From contig JAGHVA010000273.1 in assembly GCA_018064565.1 (NCBI GenBank), forward strand, positions 1 to 9,362: a stretch of DNA of 9,362 nt, read 5' to 3'. The position numbers and the translations under genes were made by a program. This stretch comes from Candidatus Colimorpha onthohippi (GTDB lineage Bacteria > Bacteroidota > Bacteroidia > Bacteroidales > P3). Below, one piece after another: positions 1 through 6,421 of the stretch. How positions within the stretch are numbered: the stretch's first letter is position 1; each line of letters opens with the position of its first letter. The notes beneath the pieces are model-generated. The model did no database searches and was not told the DNA's origin. It worked only from the letters and a program-made list of their open reading frames with translations.

Positions 1-3
1 TTA

Positions 4-29
4 TCTATAACCTATAATCTATAATCTAT
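4..29. repeat. Heptamer tandem repeat (TCTATAA) at the start codon
   Basis: Units TCTATAA (4-10), CCTATAA (11-17), TCTATAA (18-24) and TCTAT (25-29) follow each other without gaps, giving about 3.7 copies of a 7-base unit. The last partial unit overlaps the ATG at 28-30 of the first gene. The array may extend to the left of the window. It occupies the place where a ribosome binding site would lie, and no purine-rich Shine-Dalgarno is seen, which is common in Bacteroidota. A role in expression is inference only. Confidence 0.7.
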
Positions 30-1095
30 GAACATAAAGCCACTGATACCATTGCTGATTGTAGCATGTGCCCTCATAGCCTGCAACAAAGAGATTGAGG
101 AACCCCTAACCGAACTCGACCAAAACAACCCTACCGCATGGCTGCTTAACGAAGGCGTATGGAACGGAAACGATGCCGAGCTCTCGCGAGTCGATTTGCA
201 AACAGGCGACATCATCAACAACTATTTTGAAACCACTAACCATAGAAGATTGGGCGACGTGGCTCAAGACGTATTATGCTATGGTTCACGTCTTTATATT
301 GCCATGTTTGGGTCGGCAGTAATCCATGTAATCGACGCAAATAGTGGCATCCTGACTAAGACCATCGACCTACATGGCAACGGCGCCAGGTATATGGCTA
401 CGCATGAGGGCAAAATATACGTTTCGTGCTATGTCCCCAACGCCATTGCCGTAATAGACACCGCCTCGCTGGACCTTGAAACGATGGTCTCTCTACAAGA
501 TTTTCGCCCCGAAGGCATCATTGTATGCAACAAACAACTCTATGTATGCAGCGCATGGCGATACGCATCCAACGGCAGTATAACCTACGACAACAAAGTG
601 TACCAGCTATCGCTGCCTGACTTGGAAATACAAAACACCTATACCGTAGGCTTGAACCCCAATCTGATTCGTCGTCTCGACAGCAACAAGCTTGCTGTAG
701 CCTGCTGGGGCAACTACGGCAAAGAGCAAAGCTCAATCGCAATAATCAACACAACATCACACAACATAACAACAATAGCAACTCAAGCCACACAAATAGA
801 CACCTACAAAGGAGATATCTACACCATCTATTACGACTACTACTCCACTACACCCACTCAAATCAAACGCATTGACGGCAACACACTCAAAGCCGAAGAT
901 ATTATGACCGATGTAGCCAAGCAACTAAACAACCCCTACCATCTAACCATCGACCCACATTCGGGCAACTATTACATCACCGATGCACAAAACTTTCTTG
1001 CCAACGGCGACATCTATTGCGTATCGCCCGATGGCATCATCCGATGGAAAAGTGAGGCCACCATGGGACCATCCTCTATGGCATTCTTGAAATAA
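28..1095 (+). CDS. Lipoprotein with YncE/DUF5074-type beta-propeller
   Basis: A 355-residue protein that begins with a lipoprotein signal peptide: a short basic start, a hydrophobic stretch and a lipobox LIAC with the acylated cysteine at residue 19. The mature start CNKEIEE is rich in charge and could act as a surface-export signal of the Bacteroidota type, though the match is loose. The rest reads as repeated beta-propeller blades of the YncE/YVTN kind, each with a 'lyv...vidantl' pattern, for example IHVIDANSG near 80-88, IAVIDTASL near 139-147 and a late DIYCVSPDG near 328-336. Such proteins sit on the outer membrane and bind ligands; the vitamin B12-binding BtuG proteins of Bacteroides belong to the same broad group. 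No TonB receptor or cobalamin gene is visible to support that role here, so the ligand is unknown. The ATG at 28 is chosen because it gives a complete signal peptide. The coding strand is notably rich in A and C. Confidence 0.8.
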   Translation: MNIKPLIPLLIVACALIACNKEIEEPLTELDQNNPTAWLLNEGVWNGNDAELSRVDLQTGDIINNYFETTNHRRLGDVAQDVLCYGSRLYIAMFGSAVIHVIDANSGILTKTIDLHGNGARYMATHEGKIYVSCYVPNAIAVIDTASLDLETMVSLQDFRPEGIIVCNKQLYVCSAWRYASNGSITYDNKVYQLSLPDLEIQNTYTVGLNPNLIRRLDSNKLAVACWGNYGKEQSSIAIINTTSHNITTIATQATQIDTYKGDIYTIYYDYYSTTPTQIKRIDGNTLKAEDIMTDVAKQLNNPYHLTIDPHSGNYYITDAQNFLANGDIYCVSPDGIIRWKSEATMGPSSMAFLK

Positions 1096-1274
1096 CCCAC
1101 ATCCAACACCATCCCTCTCAAATGCAATCACCACAGCAAACAACCACCCATTACACCAGTTGAAAGAACAACCTCAACCGCCCCCCCAAAAAAACGAGTC
1201 TATACCATTGCAGCTACACGATACCGCAAGCCATGACTACAAAAATAGTCCTGCTCCAATTAAAAAAAAAGTCG

Positions 1275-1282
1275 TAAATTTG
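1275..1282 (+). promoter_or_regulatory. Candidate -7 promoter box (TAAATTTG)
   Basis: TAAATTTG matches the Bacteroidota -7 consensus TAnnTTTG and lies 27 bases before the ATG at 1310, so the leader would be only about 20 bases. No convincing TTTG -33 element is visible about 20 bases upstream. It would drive the short GT5-domain gene and probably the three genes after it. The rest of the 1096-1309 gap holds no gene; it is A/C-rich with a C7A7 run at 1181-1194. Confidence 0.55.
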
Positions 1283-1309
1283 CAGAACTAATATTATGCA
1301 TATTGTAAC

Positions 1310-2140
1310 ATGGCAAAAGGAAGAATACTCTATGTAAATCAGGAAATTGCTCCCTATTCACCTGAAACCCCAAATGCAATTCTGGGCAGATATTTGCCCG
1401 AATATGTCCAAAATCACGATAGAGAAATCCGCGTTTTCATGCCGCGCTTCAGTTTTATCAAAGAGCGCAATTTCCAATTACATGAGGTAATTCGATTGTC
1501 TGGCATGAACCTTATCGTGAACAACTGCGATCACCAACTCATAATCAAGGTAGGGTCTATACCATCTGCACACATGCAGGTATATTTCATCGACAACGAA
1601 GAGTATTTCACCAAATGTGGCAACCTCGTAGATGAAAGCAATTTGCTACAAGAAGATTCTGACGAACGCATCTTATTTTTTGGTCGAGGCACACTCGAGG
1701 CCGTCCGCAAACTGGCATGGCAACCGCACTTGGTTCACTTTACAGGTTGGTTCAGTTGTATGATTCCTTTTTACATGCGTCGCATCAACAAAGAGAACGC
1801 CTTCTTCAAGGACACCAGCACCGTATTTACTATCACCAACGACCCCTTCAACGGCAAGTTTCGTCAGGAAATAGACAAAAAACTTAAAAATGATGGAGCT
1901 ACTGCCAAAGACTCCAAACTTTTTCAAGACTTGGACTATATGAATCTATGCAAAGCCGCTATCACCTATGCCAATGGCATTGTAATCGGCGGACCAGATG
2001 CCAACCCTGAACTCGTTGAATTTGCCCGCCAAAACAAAAAGCCCCGCGTAATCGTGGACTATAACGAAGATCGCGACACTTACTACACTCAAATCAACAA
2101 GTTGTACGACTACCTCATCGGCAGCTCTATCAACCAATAA
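1310..2140 (+). CDS. Short GT5-domain (glycogen/starch synthase-like) protein
   Basis: A 276-residue cytoplasmic protein that resembles only the N-terminal Rossmann half of GT5 glycogen/starch synthases. The start ILYVNQEIAPY (6-16) matches the family's first strand, and VHFTGWFSCMIPFYM (142-156) sits where true synthases have VHxHDWxxxxxPxY. Two things argue against normal catalysis. The Lys-x-Gly-Gly-Leu loop that binds ADP-glucose is replaced by a Ser-Pro-Glu-Thr-Pro stretch (17-21). The whole C-terminal GT-B half, which carries the catalytic Glu, is missing, since true synthases are about 470-500 residues long. The protein still ends cleanly, and similar short forms are known to me across Bacteroidales next to DUF4270 genes, so this is a family type and not a fresh truncation. 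It is often annotated 'glycogen synthase', which is probably misleading. A sugar-nucleotide binding or regulatory role is inference. The DUF4270 gene follows after 34 bases. Confidence 0.85.
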   Translation: MAKGRILYVNQEIAPYSPETPNAILGRYLPEYVQNHDREIRVFMPRFSFIKERNFQLHEVIRLSGMNLIVNNCDHQLIIKVGSIPSAHMQVYFIDNEEYFTKCGNLVDESNLLQEDSDERILFFGRGTLEAVRKLAWQPHLVHFTGWFSCMIPFYMRRINKENAFFKDTSTVFTITNDPFNGKFRQEIDKKLKNDGATAKDSKLFQDLDYMNLCKAAITYANGIVIGGPDANPELVEFARQNKKPRVIVDYNEDRDTYYTQINKLYDYLIGSSINQ

Positions 2141-2174
2141 CCTTAATCCGCAACATTTGAACACATCAAACACC

Positions 2175-3473
2175 ATGCCGCGCTATTTTTGGATTTCGAT
2201 TCTTGCCGTCATTTGTGCGTGCAATTTTGCCGCCTGCAAAGACGAAGAAACCAATCTGGGCGCCAGTCTGCAAGACCCCAGCACCTTTTACAATGGCATA
2301 ATTGACACGATTACAGCATCAGACATCATTGCCACAACTCGCTACGACGACTCGCTGCTCACCACTGGCTACACTTCTGGTGTTGTAGGGCACTATTCAG
2401 ATGAATGCTATGGCGGTGTAAAAGCAAGCCTCTACGCACAATTGTCGCTTGACGGAAAAGATGGTATTGATTTTTCTAACGGCTACACTATCGACTCGGT
2501 TGTCCTAAACATCGCCGTAGATAACGTATTCCCGTCAGACAAGCCATGTTTCCTGCATATCTCTATCCACCAACTGCAAGCCCCCCTCTCGCCCGACAGC
2601 AGTTATCGTGCGTACAATACCATAAACAAAGGGACATCGCTACTTGACTCCTCATTTACGTTCGACTACCGCAGCAGCTCGACACTACACATCAAACTGA
2701 ACGATGCCATCAAGCCGCTGCTAAACCGTCGCCATGAAAGTCAGTCCGATTTTCAATCGTTTATCAAAGGTATCTGCGTTGAGCTCTTGGACGATAGCGA
2801 CCCTGTGATGCTTCAATTCAATCTGGCTAACAGTGCCACAAAAATGACCGCTTACTACACCTACACAAACACTTCGACAGGCACTACCGACCGCGCTTCA
2901 GAAAACTTTCTTGTAGGTCGCAGTACCACGGCCAACACCAACATGACTCACTTTTATCATTTTGAGCATCAATATTCCGATTTGTTTACACCTCTGCAAA
3001 AAGGTGAGACCGACCATTTAGCTGGCGACCAGCGGCTCTATCTGGAACCTCTTGGCGGAACCTACATCTACCTAAACATCGACAAATATATCCAAAAGTT
3101 TCATGCCGACCACCCTTATGCTGTTATCAACCACGCTGAATTACTCTTGCCTGCTGCTGAAGAAGCCGATACGATAAAGCCCTCTCAAATTTTAGCTTAC
3201 ACGCAATATGCCAACGGATACAATATGGTTATCTCTGACTTCAATTCCGTAACCAATCCTTTCGCCTATGGCGGATTTGACGGCACTTATCACCCCGCCC
3301 AAGGCTACTACCGCTTGCGTATCACTCAGCACCTACAAGAAATGCTCCGGATGGGTGCCGACTACGGCACACTGCTATACATCAACGAGCGTCGGTCGTC
3401 GGCACGCCGTACCATCATCAACGGAACTCAGACAGACAATCCTATACGCATCGTCTTTATTTACAGCGAATAA
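2175..3473 (+). CDS. DUF4270 family lipoprotein
   Basis: A 432-residue lipoprotein of the DUF4270 family, which is specific to Bacteroidota and has no known function. The ATG at 2175 is preferred because it gives a compact signal peptide with lipobox FAAC and the acylated cysteine at residue 21. An in-frame TTG at 2157 would add six residues in front without improving it. The mature N-terminus CKDEE fits the Lys plus acidic surface-export signal described for Bacteroidota lipoproteins, so exposure on the outer face is likely. The body is beta-rich. It begins with NLGASLQDP, then a segment with GVVGHYSDECYGG, where relatives usually have an 'LG...DP..G' pattern, and ends with IRIVFIYSE. It lies 34 bases after the short GT5 gene and 19 bases before the MORN-repeat gene, with no promoter seen between them. 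The pairing with the GT5-like gene recurs in this phylum from memory. The assignment rests on the overall pattern and this context. Confidence 0.8.
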   Translation: MPRYFWISILAVICACNFAACKDEETNLGASLQDPSTFYNGIIDTITASDIIATTRYDDSLLTTGYTSGVVGHYSDECYGGVKASLYAQLSLDGKDGIDFSNGYTIDSVVLNIAVDNVFPSDKPCFLHISIHQLQAPLSPDSSYRAYNTINKGTSLLDSSFTFDYRSSSTLHIKLNDAIKPLLNRRHESQSDFQSFIKGICVELLDDSDPVMLQFNLANSATKMTAYYTYTNTSTGTTDRASENFLVGRSTTANTNMTHFYHFEHQYSDLFTPLQKGETDHLAGDQRLYLEPLGGTYIYLNIDKYIQKFHADHPYAVINHAELLLPAAEEADTIKPSQILAYTQYANGYNMVISDFNSVTNPFAYGGFDGTYHPAQGYYRLRITQHLQEMLRMGADYGTLLYINERRSSARRTIINGTQTDNPIRIVFIYSE

Positions 3474-3492
3474 CACCTAAAAACCATAGAAC

Positions 3493-4671
3493 ATGAAGAA
3501 AGCATGCTTGATTATACTGATGGTAACACTCGGCATTGTCGCCTATTGCCAAACCACCTACCTACGTCACTACGACATTCAAAAGAAACATCCACAAGTA
3601 GAGGGCACCATCAGCGATGATAGTACTCGAATTGGCAATTGGAAATGGTGGTACGCTTCTGGAAAGTTGTATAAGACAGGTACATACAACGAGCAAGGTC
3701 AGAAAATCGGTGTTTGGAAAGTGCTATACGAAGATGGTAGCAAATGTGCCGAGGAGTGTCATAGCGGTGATGGCTACAACCGCTCTTGGTATGAAAACGG
3801 GAACTTGAAAAGCGAGGTTGAAATCGTAGATGGCCTACAGGAAGGGCTGTACCAATCATGGTTCGCCAATGGGAAACAACACGAAGTGGCAACCTATAAG
3901 GAGGGGGTGCGACAAGGCGAGTGCAAGGAATGGTTTGACAACGGTCAGCTAAAGATGCAAGGGACCTATGTAAACGGCGAATTGCAAGGCAAAGCCACAT
4001 GGTGGACCGCAGATGGCAAAAAAGATATGGAAGGGAACCTCGAAGAGGGAGAGCAAGAGGGCGAATGGCTGTTTTACTGGCGCACCAACGGCAATATCGG
4101 CATTAAAGGCAACTACCATGAGGGTCAGGAAACTGGCACATGGACTTACTATTATGAAACTGGCGAGAAATGGCGCAGCGGCGACTATACTGGAGGCATG
4201 CGGCAAGGCGTCTGGACTACCTGGTATGAAAGCGGCAAAAAACTGCACGAAGGCTCTTATAAAGACGGCAAAGAGGAAGGGTCGTGGACCGCTTGGTATG
4301 AGAACGGAAAAGTGGATTATCAAGGCAGTTTTCATGCAGGTAAAAAAGACGGCCTTTGGAAAGGTTTTTACGACAACAACAGCACTCGATATACCATCAA
4401 CTACAAAGACGACCAGTTGGACGGCACCTCTACCCACTACTATAGCAATGGCAAAATTGAGACTGTGGAAAACTACCGCAACGGCAAACGCCACGGCAAA
4501 TATGAGCGTTACAACGAGGCTGGCAAGCCCGAAGAAATTGGCACATTTGCAGATGGCGAAAAAGAGGGCAAATGGGTTTGGTACGATGAATATGGCAACG
4601 AGGGAGTTGTTGCTCAATTCAAAGCAGGCAAAATGACCTCAATGAAAGACAAAACAAAAAACAAAAAATAG
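3493..4671 (+). CDS. Exported MORN-repeat (YwqK-like) protein
   Basis: A 392-residue protein with an N-terminal signal peptide, likely cleaved near residue 19 (AYC|QTT). The tyrosine before the cysteine makes a lipobox unlikely. From about residue 48 to 383 it consists of roughly 14 tandem units of 23-25 residues with the pattern GxWxxWYxNGKxxxxGxYxxGxxx, as in GVWTTWYESGKKLHEG and GSWTAWYENGKVDYQG. This is the MORN_2 repeat. Databases often label such proteins 'YwqK family antitoxin', a name not supported here because no toxin gene is adjacent. The repeats build an extended beta-sheet, and the protein probably acts in the periplasm or at the surface as a binding or scaffold protein. The C-terminus is lysine-rich. 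It sits between the DUF4270 gene (19 bases) and maf (28 bases). The repeated Gly/Trp/Glu codons make this gene much richer in G than its neighbours and create long false reading frames on both strands. Exact function is unknown. Confidence 0.85.
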   Translation: MKKACLIILMVTLGIVAYCQTTYLRHYDIQKKHPQVEGTISDDSTRIGNWKWWYASGKLYKTGTYNEQGQKIGVWKVLYEDGSKCAEECHSGDGYNRSWYENGNLKSEVEIVDGLQEGLYQSWFANGKQHEVATYKEGVRQGECKEWFDNGQLKMQGTYVNGELQGKATWWTADGKKDMEGNLEEGEQEGEWLFYWRTNGNIGIKGNYHEGQETGTWTYYYETGEKWRSGDYTGGMRQGVWTTWYESGKKLHEGSYKDGKEEGSWTAWYENGKVDYQGSFHAGKKDGLWKGFYDNNSTRYTINYKDDQLDGTSTHYYSNGKIETVENYRNGKRHGKYERYNEAGKPEEIGTFADGEKEGKWVWYDEYGNEGVVAQFKAGKMTSMKDKTKNKK

Positions 4672-4699
4672 TCCTATCTATTAGGGCAACTTCAGTTTC

Positions 4700-5266
4700 A
4701 TGGAATTACTATTAGCCTCAAAATCACCTCGCAGAAGGCAACTGATTACCGCTCTTGACATTCCTACCTCATTCATAGATATCGCCGCTGATGAGACCAT
4801 CAGCGGCGATATTGATGTAAGCAAGGCCGCCGAGACAATCGCAATCCGCAAAGCAGATGCTTACCCCGCCAGCAATCTGCTCGACCATCAGTTGCTGATA
4901 ACTGCCGACACTATCGTAGCAATCAACAACAAACAGCTGGGGAAACCATCCAACCCCGAGTCTGCCACCCAGATGCTAAGACTGTTGTCTGGAAAGACTC
5001 ATGTGGTTTACACTGGAGTGTGTCTTAAAAGCAAAACATGCCAAAAGCACTTTACCGAAAGCACTTATGTAACATTCCGGACGCTAACCGACAACGAGAT
5101 TAACTACTACGTGAACCACTATAAGCCTTTTGATAAAGCAGGCAGTTACGGAATACAAGAGTGGGTTGGAATGGTTGGCATCACCTCCATACAAGGCGAC
5201 TACTACAACGTAATGGGACTACCCACGGCACGACTTTATCAAGAAATCATGTCATGGGAGTTGTAA
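4700..5266 (+). CDS. maf: Maf-like dTTP/UTP pyrophosphatase (YhdE type)
   Basis: A 188-residue cytoplasmic nucleotide pyrophosphatase of the Maf/HAM1 superfamily, which cleaves nucleoside triphosphates to monophosphates plus pyrophosphate and guards nucleotide pools. It has the family signature SKSPRRRQL (7-15), the ITADTIV strand with the likely catalytic Asp70, GKP (81-83), HVVYTG (101-106), DKAGSYGIQ (145-153) and GDYYNVMGLP (166-175). The AGSYGIQ form points to the YhdE subgroup (dTTP/UTP), not the YceF subgroup (m7GTP). Length is normal for the family. It is the last gene of the left-hand same-strand cluster and meets the minus-strand gene tail to tail with 45 bases between them. No clear terminator hairpin is seen in that gap. 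The codons for residues 27-38, in a region that varies between Maf proteins, form a perfect inverted repeat, listed separately. Confidence 0.93.
   Translation: MELLLASKSPRRRQLITALDIPTSFIDIAADETISGDIDVSKAAETIAIRKADAYPASNLLDHQLLITADTIVAINNKQLGKPSNPESATQMLRLLSGKTHVVYTGVCLKSKTCQKHFTESTYVTFRTLTDNEINYYVNHYKPFDKAGSYGIQEWVGMVGITSIQGDYYNVMGLPTARLYQEIMSWEL
4779..4812. repeat. Perfect 15-bp inverted repeat inside maf
   Basis: Left arm ATATCGCCGCTGATG (4779-4793), spacer AGAC (4794-4797), right arm CATCAGCGGCGATAT (4798-4812). The arms are exact reverse complements and a G-U pair (4778/4813) could add one more. In RNA this makes a strong GC-containing hairpin with a 4-base loop about 80 bases inside the maf reading frame. 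It lacks a U-tract, so it is not a typical intrinsic terminator. Confidence 0.9.
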
Positions 5267-5311
5267 CACTGCTGCAATGACAGGCGCTATCGAGGCTCAT
5301 CATCACAATTG

Positions 5312-6181
5312 TCAAAGTTCAAACAAAGCACCTTGAGCCCCTGTAATAGAGCCAAAACTTATAGTTACCAACTGCTGAACATGCAAGCCAAACAACTTGC
5401 TTGCATTGCCCCCGTTGACAGCTATCTGCATACATCCCACCGACGACACCGTTAAAAGCAGTTTATGCCCCATGCTGTCATCAAACGCATAACTGCTGGA
5501 TATCTTGGATATAGTGGACCGCTTTTTTATACTGGTCTCAGCCAACTGCATGATTCCACCCGCACTAAAACGTAATTCAAACGGGCGATTTTTGCGGATT
5601 CGGTCAAACTCTTCGTATGCTATATCCAGATACGCATTTCCATAATGGTCGATATAAGTGACGTGTGCCTCAATATTGCTTATCTCACCTTGATCATTCA
5701 TACCTAACGTATGCGATAGACGCGATGCCGATTCAAATTTGGCACACGGACTTCCCAATTGACTCATATCCTCGCCGTTAAGCAGCCTTGCCACAACTGG
5801 GCAATACAAATCATACGCCACAAAATTGCCAAATCCCGATGGCATGTTATACGACAACACAACCGCCTCCCAACTTTCATCACCAAACACCAACGACGGA
5901 ATACCGTTGTCGAGCATCACAAAATACTGATTGCGACACCTGATAAGCAAATATTGATTGCGCGGAGCCGCACTGCTCGCCACATCGATGATATGAACTG
6001 TCCCTTCAGGAAATTCCAAGCACGAAGCTTTTACCACAAACGAAGCTGCAATAATATCAAACGGATCGATACCATGAGCAACATCCACCACATTCACACC
6101 TGGAATGGAGGAATACAACAACCCTTTGACTCGACCTACAAAAAAATCATGTATCGACCAATCTGTTGTCAGCGTAACTAT
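5312..6181 (-). CDS. SAM hydroxide adenosyltransferase family protein (DUF62)
   Basis: The protein resembles SAM hydroxide adenosyltransferases, which hydrolyse S-adenosylmethionine to adenosine and methionine and are related to SAM halogenases. In order, the frame shows IVTLTTDWS, the family's N-terminal strand with the Asp that contacts the SAM ribose; VKGLLYSSIPGVNVVDVAHGI; FPEGTVHIIDV; DNGIPSLVF; and, in the C-terminal beta domain, VTYIDHYGNAYLDI. The start is a problem. The conserved N-terminus reaches about 6181, but no ATG, GTG or TTG lies between it and an in-frame TAA at 6209-6211. The first ordinary candidate is TTG at 6121, giving 269 residues and losing the TTDW motif. I place the boundary at the ATA codon 6181-6179 (289 residues) because homology runs to there; ATA at 6196-6194 and CTG at 6172-6170 are other rare options. 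A mutated start or sequencing error is possible. The usual His of the Asp-Arg-His triad is not obvious, so activity is uncertain. A promoter box lies upstream at 6254-6261. Confidence 0.75.
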   Translation of the reverse strand: MVTLTTDWSIHDFFVGRVKGLLYSSIPGVNVVDVAHGIDPFDIIAASFVVKASCLEFPEGTVHIIDVASSAAPRNQYLLIRCRNQYFVMLDNGIPSLVFGDESWEAVVLSYNMPSGFGNFVAYDLYCPVVARLLNGEDMSQLGSPCAKFESASRLSHTLGMNDQGEISNIEAHVTYIDHYGNAYLDIAYEEFDRIRKNRPFELRFSAGGIMQLAETSIKKRSTISKISSSYAFDDSMGHKLLLTVSSVGCMQIAVNGGNASKLFGLHVQQLVTISFGSITGAQGALFEL

Positions 6182-6253
6182 TGAATGCGTGCTTATAACA
6201 AGACAAAATTAAACATTACACAAATGAGTGCTACCATTAGCAAAAAAACTGTG

Positions 6254-6261
6254 CAAAGATA
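6254..6261 (-). promoter_or_regulatory. Candidate -7 promoter box, minus strand (TATCTTTG)
   Basis: Read on the minus strand this is TATCTTTG followed by CAC, an excellent fit to the Bacteroidota -7 consensus TAnnTTTG. Transcription would start near 6247 and run into the DUF62 gene, leaving a leader of about 65 bases if translation begins near 6181. A TTTG at 6290-6287 is 25 bases away, a little far for a -33 element. The box argues that the gene is transcribed despite lacking a normal start codon. Confidence 0.6.
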
Positions 6262-6335
6262 CATATTTAATATTGATTTTTTGAAACAAATAATCAAACC
6301 ACTATCTAACAAGTCTCAATGTCATTTTTTTTTAC

Positions 6336-6343
6336 TATCTTTG
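6336..6343 (+). promoter_or_regulatory. Candidate -7 promoter box for sufCD (TATCTTTG)
   Basis: TATCTTTG followed by CA matches TAnnTTTG closely and faces sufC. Predicted transcription start is near 6350, giving a leader of about 70 bases. A run of nine T (6325-6333) lies just upstream, and no clear TTTG -33 element is seen. Together with the minus-strand box this makes 6182-6421 a divergent promoter region. Confidence 0.65.
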
Positions 6344-6356
6344 CAATTTGCATTTG

Positions 6357-6382
6357 TGTCAGCATCAGTTGTAAAGCTGACA
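6357..6382 (+). promoter_or_regulatory. Possible hairpin in the sufC leader
   Basis: TGTCAGC (6357-6363) and GCTGACA (6376-6382) are perfect 7-base inverted arms with a 12-base loop. A competing pair GTTGT (6368-6372) / ACAAC (6380-6384) overlaps the right arm. The element sits a few bases after the predicted transcription start of sufC. It could be an operator or an RNA structure, or chance. Confidence 0.35.
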
Positions 6383-6421
6383 ACCCGAAAAAAAACTTAC
6401 CACTAAATCATCTAACTTAAA

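Noticed and set aside
1181..1194. C7A7 homopolymer run in the gap before the GT5-like gene, as a phase-variable site.
   Set aside because: It is about 80 bases before the promoter box, short, and not in a coding region; no mechanism is visible.
1290..1304. Small inverted repeat AATAT-TATGC-ATATT just before the GT5-like gene, with an out-of-frame ATG at 1296 opening a 13-codon frame.
   Set aside because: AT-only 5-base arms are expected by chance, and the tiny frame has no support as a leader peptide.
2157..2174. TTG at 2157 as the start of the DUF4270 lipoprotein.
   Set aside because: The ATG at 2175 gives a more compact signal peptide with the lipobox cysteine at 21; the extra residues are polar.
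3949..4617. 222-codon open frame on the minus strand opposite the MORN-repeat gene, and a 207-codon one on the plus strand (4013-4636).
   Set aside because: Both are products of the repeated Gly/Trp/Glu codons in the real gene; their translations are low in complexity and match no family.
3493..4671. Toxin-antitoxin system suggested by the YwqK 'antitoxin' family name.
   Set aside because: The protein is exported and has no toxin gene beside it; the label comes from database naming of MORN-repeat proteins.
5267..5311. Terminator between the convergent maf and DUF62 genes.
   Set aside because: No stem followed by a T or A run is visible; only the 8-base palindrome ACAATTGT at 5304-5311.
5759..6184. 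141-codon open frame on the plus strand opposite the DUF62 gene.
   Set aside because: The minus-strand frame has clear family motifs along this stretch, and this one has none.
6185..6406. 73-codon open frame between the DUF62 gene and sufC.
   Set aside because: It covers both divergent promoter boxes, is AT-rich, and shows no recognisable motif.
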